Part shown: one piece after another, positions 29,202 through 31,993 of the stretch
Layout: each line of letters begins with the position of its first letter
Numbering within the stretch: position 1 is the first letter of the stretch
Assembly: GCA_902803745.1 (NCBI GenBank)
Contig: CADCRB010000233.1
Location: 1 to 31,993 of the forward strand
DNA from: an uncultured Lachnospiraceae bacterium
GTDB lineage: Bacteria > Bacillota > Clostridia > Lachnospirales > Lachnospiraceae
Direction: 5' to 3'
DNA length: 31,993 bases
The notes under the pieces: model-generated
Told to the model about the DNA's origin: nothing
Database searches by the model: none
The model's input: only the letters and a program-made list of their open reading frames with translations
Position numbers and translations under genes: made by a program

Positions 29202-29222
29202 CTTGATTTTGATAATAACAAG

Positions 29223-29253
29223 AAAACACCCCGGCCTAAGGCCGGGGTGTTTT
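29223..29253. terminator. Bidirectional rho-independent terminator
   Basis: AAAACACCCCGGCC (29223-29236), loop TAA, GGCCGGGGTGTTTT (29240-29253): a perfect 14-bp stem with T-runs in both directions. It lies between the convergent SleB-domain gene (stop 29201) and the DUF402 gene (stop 29268) and should end both transcripts. Confidence 0.93.
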
Positions 29254-29267
29254 GATGATATTGGGGC

Positions 29268-29765
29268 TTATATTCTGTCCTCGATCTCTTTTTGTAATTC
29301 GCTGAACCTGCCGTCGTAAATTATGCGAAGCAGGGAGTCGAGCGACCGGAGAGCCTTTTTTACCTCATCTCCGGTTAACAGCTCCTTATCCAGGGCTTCT
29401 TCAAATTCATCAAGATCAACAACCTTTACGAATCCGTCAGGATATACGATGACATCTGCCAGAAGATCTCTGAACACATACTCGTCGCCTTCGTTGTCGT
29501 AGCTGTAATCAATGATGTCACAGTACCAATACAACAAACTGTCGTCAGCCAACAGAAATTTGCTGACTTTATAATTTTTTTTCAGAAAGTAACAGGAATA
29601 ACCATGATCCAGCTGAGGCTTAGGATGAAGCGTTCTCCATTTTGTCACGATGATCTCACTATCCATATGGATGATCTCATCATCTTCAAGAAGCACACAT
29701 TCATCAGGAATCAGTCTCTTTCTGTATAATACAGGATCTGTATTGTCATATTCTCTGCCGGTCAA
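29268..29765 (-). CDS. DUF402-family protein, TTG start
   Basis: 165 residues resembling the DUF402 family, which includes nucleoside tri/diphosphatases (Ntdp) and FomD. Family-like features are the aromatic/charged core ILYWYCDIIDYSYDNEGDEYVFRDLLADVIVYPDGFVKVVDLDEFEEAL, with acidic residues that could bind metal; the long acidic stretch at 87-125 fits. TTG 29765 is five bases after the V-ATPase D stop, with AGAGAGG about ten bases upstream on the minus strand; a later ATG would cut into the domain. The enzymatic role is inferred from the family only, and its link to the ATPase may be just co-transcription. Confidence 0.75.
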   Translation of the reverse strand: MTGREYDNTDPVLYRKRLIPDECVLLEDDEIIHMDSEIIVTKWRTLHPKPQLDHGYSCYFLKKNYKVSKFLLADDSLLYWYCDIIDYSYDNEGDEYVFRDLLADVIVYPDGFVKVVDLDEFEEALDKELLTGDEVKKALRSLDSLLRIIYDGRFSELQKEIEDRI

Positions 29766-29770
29766 TCCCT

Positions 29771-30433
29771 CTATGCCTCTCTTTCGGTGTAATGGTGAGC
29801 TTCTTCAAGGAGCATATCCTTGACCTTCATAAGCCGTATCTGGGTGCTTCGCTCATTCTCGTCAAGTTTCATGGATATCATCTTTATCCCGGCTTCTGTC
29901 TCGGGGATGATCACATGCTCTAAGGCATTGACACGGCGTCTGGTCTTCTCAATTTCTGCTGCCATCAACTGACAGGCCTTTTCAATTTCTGCCAGCTTCA
30001 GCATATCGGGCAGCAGATCAGATAGGCTTTTGACTGCGTCATCCAGATCAGAGGAAGTAAAGGCAAAGCCATATGAGTATATATCATTGGGGTCCGAAGT
30101 CCGGGTTTTGTATTCAAATACCGGGATATCTACACTCATAATATTTTTTTCTGATACTTCTAGCGATACTTCCTGTTTTGGCGTCATAAATGCAACATTT
30201 ACAGCTTCTTCGCTCATAGTCGACTTGGCCAGCACGAAGTTTTTATTTGCAGCCTCAAGCCCTGCCTCTACCTTTTTACGCAGTTCCATATTCTCTCGCA
30301 CCATGATCAGGAACTGTCTCATCAGCTCGTCCCGTTTATCTTTGAGCAACTTGTGTCCGCGCCTTGTGGTCACAAGCTTTCTCTTGAGCCTTGTAAGCTC
30401 CATTCTGGTGGCTGTCACTGTTTTGTTAGCCAT
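29771..30433 (-). CDS. ntpD: V/A-type ATP synthase subunit D
   Basis: Central rotor shaft subunit turning inside the A3B3 head. 220 residues, mostly helical: the N-terminal signature ANKTVTATRMELTRLKRKLVTTRRGHKLLKDKRDEL and a C-terminal helix (RRRVNALEHVIIPETEAGIKMISMKLDENER) that form the coiled-coil axle. ATG 30433 has GGAGG just upstream on the minus strand; in-frame codons up to 30475 are upstream of that site. It follows subunit B after an 84-base gap holding a hairpin. Confidence 0.95.
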   Translation of the reverse strand: MANKTVTATRMELTRLKRKLVTTRRGHKLLKDKRDELMRQFLIMVRENMELRKKVEAGLEAANKNFVLAKSTMSEEAVNVAFMTPKQEVSLEVSEKNIMSVDIPVFEYKTRTSDPNDIYSYGFAFTSSDLDDAVKSLSDLLPDMLKLAEIEKACQLMAAEIEKTRRRVNALEHVIIPETEAGIKMISMKLDENERSTQIRLMKVKDMLLEEAHHYTEREA

Positions 30434-30461
30434 GTTTTTCCTCCGGGCTCGATCTTCACGA

Positions 30462-30499
30462 CATATATTAATCACACGTACTAGTGAGAATAATATATG
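30462..30499 (-). promoter_or_regulatory. Hairpin between V-ATPase B and D genes
   Basis: CATATATTA (30462-30470) and TAATATATG (30491-30499) are perfect reverse complements; inside, TCAC (30472-30475) can pair with GTGA (30484-30487). No T-run follows in the minus direction, so a processing or stability element is more likely than a terminator. Confidence 0.4.
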
Positions 30500-30517
30500 C
30501 CGCTTGATCCGTTACTT

Positions 30518-31888
30518 TTATTTTGTATAATATTTATCCAAAAATTCATCCTTGATACGTTTGAGCTCGGTTCTTGGCAAGATCCGAAGTAGATCCCAGC
30601 CTATATCAAGGGTATCCTCGATACTTCTGTCTGCTCGGTAACCCTGATTGATATACTGCTGCTCAAACTCATCTGCGAATTTTGCATACAGTTTGTCTAT
30701 CTCTGTCAGAGCTGCTTCTCCAAGGATCATCATGAGCTCTTTGGCATCCTTACCTCTTGCATATGCTGCAAACAGCTGGTTCATAGTATTAGCATGATCA
30801 GCCCTAGTCTTTCCTTCTCCGATACCCTTATCTTTCAGTCTGGAAAGAGAAGGTAGCACGTCTATAGGCGGCTCAATTCCTCTCCTGTACAGATCACGGG
30901 AAAGAATGATCTGACCCTCTGTGATGTATCCCGTAAGGTCGGGAATGGGATGAGTTTTGTCATCCTCGGGCATGGTAAGGATCGGGATCATGGTGATGGA
31001 CCCTTTCTTGCCCTTCTGACGGCCTGCTCTTTCATAGAGCGAAGCAAGGTCTGTATACATATATCCGGGATATCCTCGACGTCCGGGAACTTCCTTACGT
31101 GCCGCCGAAACCTCTCGAAGAGCGTCAGCGTAGTTTGTGATATCTGTCAGTATTACGAGGACGTGCATTCCTTTTTCAAATGCTAAATATTCCGCAGCTG
31201 TAAGGGCCATACGCGGAGTTGCAATACGCTCTACAGCAGGGTCATTTGCGAGATTCATGAAAAGAACCGTCCTGTCTATAGCTCCGGTCTCACGGAAGGA
31301 CTCTACGAAATCATTAGACTCCTCGAAGGTGATACCCATTGCTGCGAATACAACGGCAAACTGCTCGTCCGTGCCACGAACCTTGGCCTGACGCGCTATC
31401 TGTGCGGCAAGCTTTGCATGGGGAAGACCTGAAGCTGAGAATATGGGAAGCTTCTGCCCCCTGACCAGTGTGTTAAGTCCGTCGATAGCTGAGACACCGG
31501 TCTGTATGAACTCTTCGGGATAAGCTCTTGCAGCGGGGTTCATAGGCAGACCGTTTACATCACGTCTCTCATCGGGGAGTATCTCGGGACCGTCATCTAT
31601 GGGACGTCCGAGACCGTCAAAAACACGGGAGAGCATATCCTCAGATACGCCGAGCTCCATCGTGCGTCCAAGGAATCTAACCTTGGAACTTTCAAGATTT
31701 AAGCCTGTAGAATTCTCAAATAACTGAACAAGTGCGTTGCCGTTATCAATCTCAAGGACCTTGCAGCGACGCTTTTCTCCGTTCATCAGCTCGATCTCTC
31801 CCAGCTCATCATAGGTAACGTTCTCTACGTCACGCACGAGCATCAGAGGACCTGCTACCTCTTGTATTGTTCTATACTCCTTTGGCAT
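30518..31888 (-). CDS. ntpB: V/A-type ATP synthase subunit B
   Basis: Non-catalytic nucleotide-binding head subunit alternating with A. 456 residues, the normal length: beta-barrel start (KEYRTIQEVAGPLMLVRDVENVTYDELGEI), FDGLGRPIDDGPEI, the degenerate P-loop region LPIFSASGLPHAKLAAQIA, the VLFMNLANDPAVERIATPRMALTAAEYLAFE segment and ILTDITNYADALREVSAARKEVPGRRGYPGYMYTDLA. ATG 31888 follows AAGGAGG inside the end of the A gene. This enzyme pumps H+ or Na+ and may run either way. Confidence 0.97.
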   Translation of the reverse strand: MPKEYRTIQEVAGPLMLVRDVENVTYDELGEIELMNGEKRRCKVLEIDNGNALVQLFENSTGLNLESSKVRFLGRTMELGVSEDMLSRVFDGLGRPIDDGPEILPDERRDVNGLPMNPAARAYPEEFIQTGVSAIDGLNTLVRGQKLPIFSASGLPHAKLAAQIARQAKVRGTDEQFAVVFAAMGITFEESNDFVESFRETGAIDRTVLFMNLANDPAVERIATPRMALTAAEYLAFEKGMHVLVILTDITNYADALREVSAARKEVPGRRGYPGYMYTDLASLYERAGRQKGKKGSITMIPILTMPEDDKTHPIPDLTGYITEGQIILSRDLYRRGIEPPIDVLPSLSRLKDKGIGEGKTRADHANTMNQLFAAYARGKDAKELMMILGEAALTEIDKLYAKFADEFEQQYINQGYRADRSIEDTLDIGWDLLRILPRTELKRIKDEFLDKYYTK

Positions 31889-31993
31889 TTAGAAGTCCTC
31901 CTTTTCCGACAGAACCTGCTGGATCTCTTTCGAAAGCTCGGCACTAATCTTGTCGAATTCGTTGTCGATCTGAGCTTCTGCTGTGTATTTGAA
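31889..31993 (-). CDS. ntpA: V/A-type ATP synthase subunit A, C-terminal end (partial)
   Basis: Open reading frame entering from the window edge; the last 35 residues are seen (FKYTAEAQIDNEFDKI in the visible start, then SAELSKEIQQVLSEKEDF and TAA at 31889-31891). A charged helical end before the B gene fits catalytic subunit A, as expected from the usual A-B-D order. The stop codon is adjacent to the B start codon. Identification rests mainly on position. Confidence 0.75.
   Translation of the reverse strand, partial: FKYTAEAQIDNEFDKISAELSKEIQQVLSEKEDF

Noticed and set aside
28817..29221. Ser/Phe-rich minus-strand frame opposite the repeat tail
   Set aside because: Product of purine-rich repeats read backwards; no ribosome site or family.
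28849..29319. Lys/Arg-rich reading frame over the end of the wall hydrolase gene
   Set aside because: Frame-shifted reading of the Glu/Lys repeat DNA; it also crosses the terminator.

Overview
The window looks like part of a low-to-mid GC Firmicutes chromosome, most likely a gut-type Lachnospiraceae (Roseburia / Lachnoclostridium / Butyrivibrio-like). The reasons are a B12-independent glycyl-radical microcompartment locus, MecA, GdpP, zinc-type S18, an SleB-type wall hydrolase and a V/A-type ATPase. Starts are ATG, GTG and TTG with strong AGGAGG ribosome sites. No rRNA, tRNA, CRISPR array, insertion sequence or prophage gene was seen.

Region 1 (1-15597, + strand) is one long operon behind a strong promoter (TTGACT-17-TATAAT at 28-56). 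It encodes a bacterial microcompartment for L-rhamnose/L-fucose breakdown, matching the described aldolase-containing glycyl-radical type (GRM5, as in Clostridium phytofermentans). In order: class II sugar-phosphate aldolase, CoA-acylating aldehyde dehydrogenase (PduP), zinc-family alcohol dehydrogenase, four hexameric shell proteins, PduL, a pentameric vertex protein, PduS, PduT, a DeoR regulator, the glycyl-radical propanediol dehydratase, its radical SAM activase and rhamnulokinase. A two-domain glycosyltransferase is coupled to the end. Inferred flow: the kinase makes rhamnulose-1-P; the aldolase splits it to DHAP and lactaldehyde; lactaldehyde is reduced to 1,2-propanediol and dehydrated to propionaldehyde. 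PduP plus PduL then yield propionyl-P, while the alcohol dehydrogenase recycles NADH to propanol. At least four enzymes carry short amphipathic terminal helices typical of cargo-targeting peptides.

Region 2 (15581-16957, - strand) is rpsF-ssb-rpsR with its own promoter, leader hairpin and terminator; the terminator lies inside the last codons of the convergent glycosyltransferase gene. Region 3 (16962-22506, + strand) holds a ChbG/YdjC deacetylase, gdpP, rplI, dnaB and mecA. A small 2x[4Fe-4S] ferredoxin gene with its own promoter and terminator follows (22554-22900).

Region 4 (22901-23807) is the least explained part. It has about 500 bases of non-coding DNA with several hairpins, then an orphan 74-residue gene whose ribosome site and start codon sit in a hairpin, then an 84-base long hairpin and the promoter of the next operon. 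Region 5 (23740-29253, + strand) is a wall/housekeeping operon: membrane-anchored GH18 protein, TsaC/Sua5, RpiB, dCMP deaminase and a coiled-coil SleB hydrolase with a Glu/Lys repeat tail, ended by a bidirectional terminator. Region 6 (29268-31993, - strand) is the end of a V/A-type ATPase operon (A C-terminus, B, D) followed by a DUF402 gene.

The main metabolic system is a known type. The points most worth a second look are the riboregulated-looking orphan gene, the cysteine cluster in the aldolase tail, the possible repressor operator pair, the intercistronic hairpins before shell and dehydratase genes, and the electron-transfer parts of a B12-free compartment.
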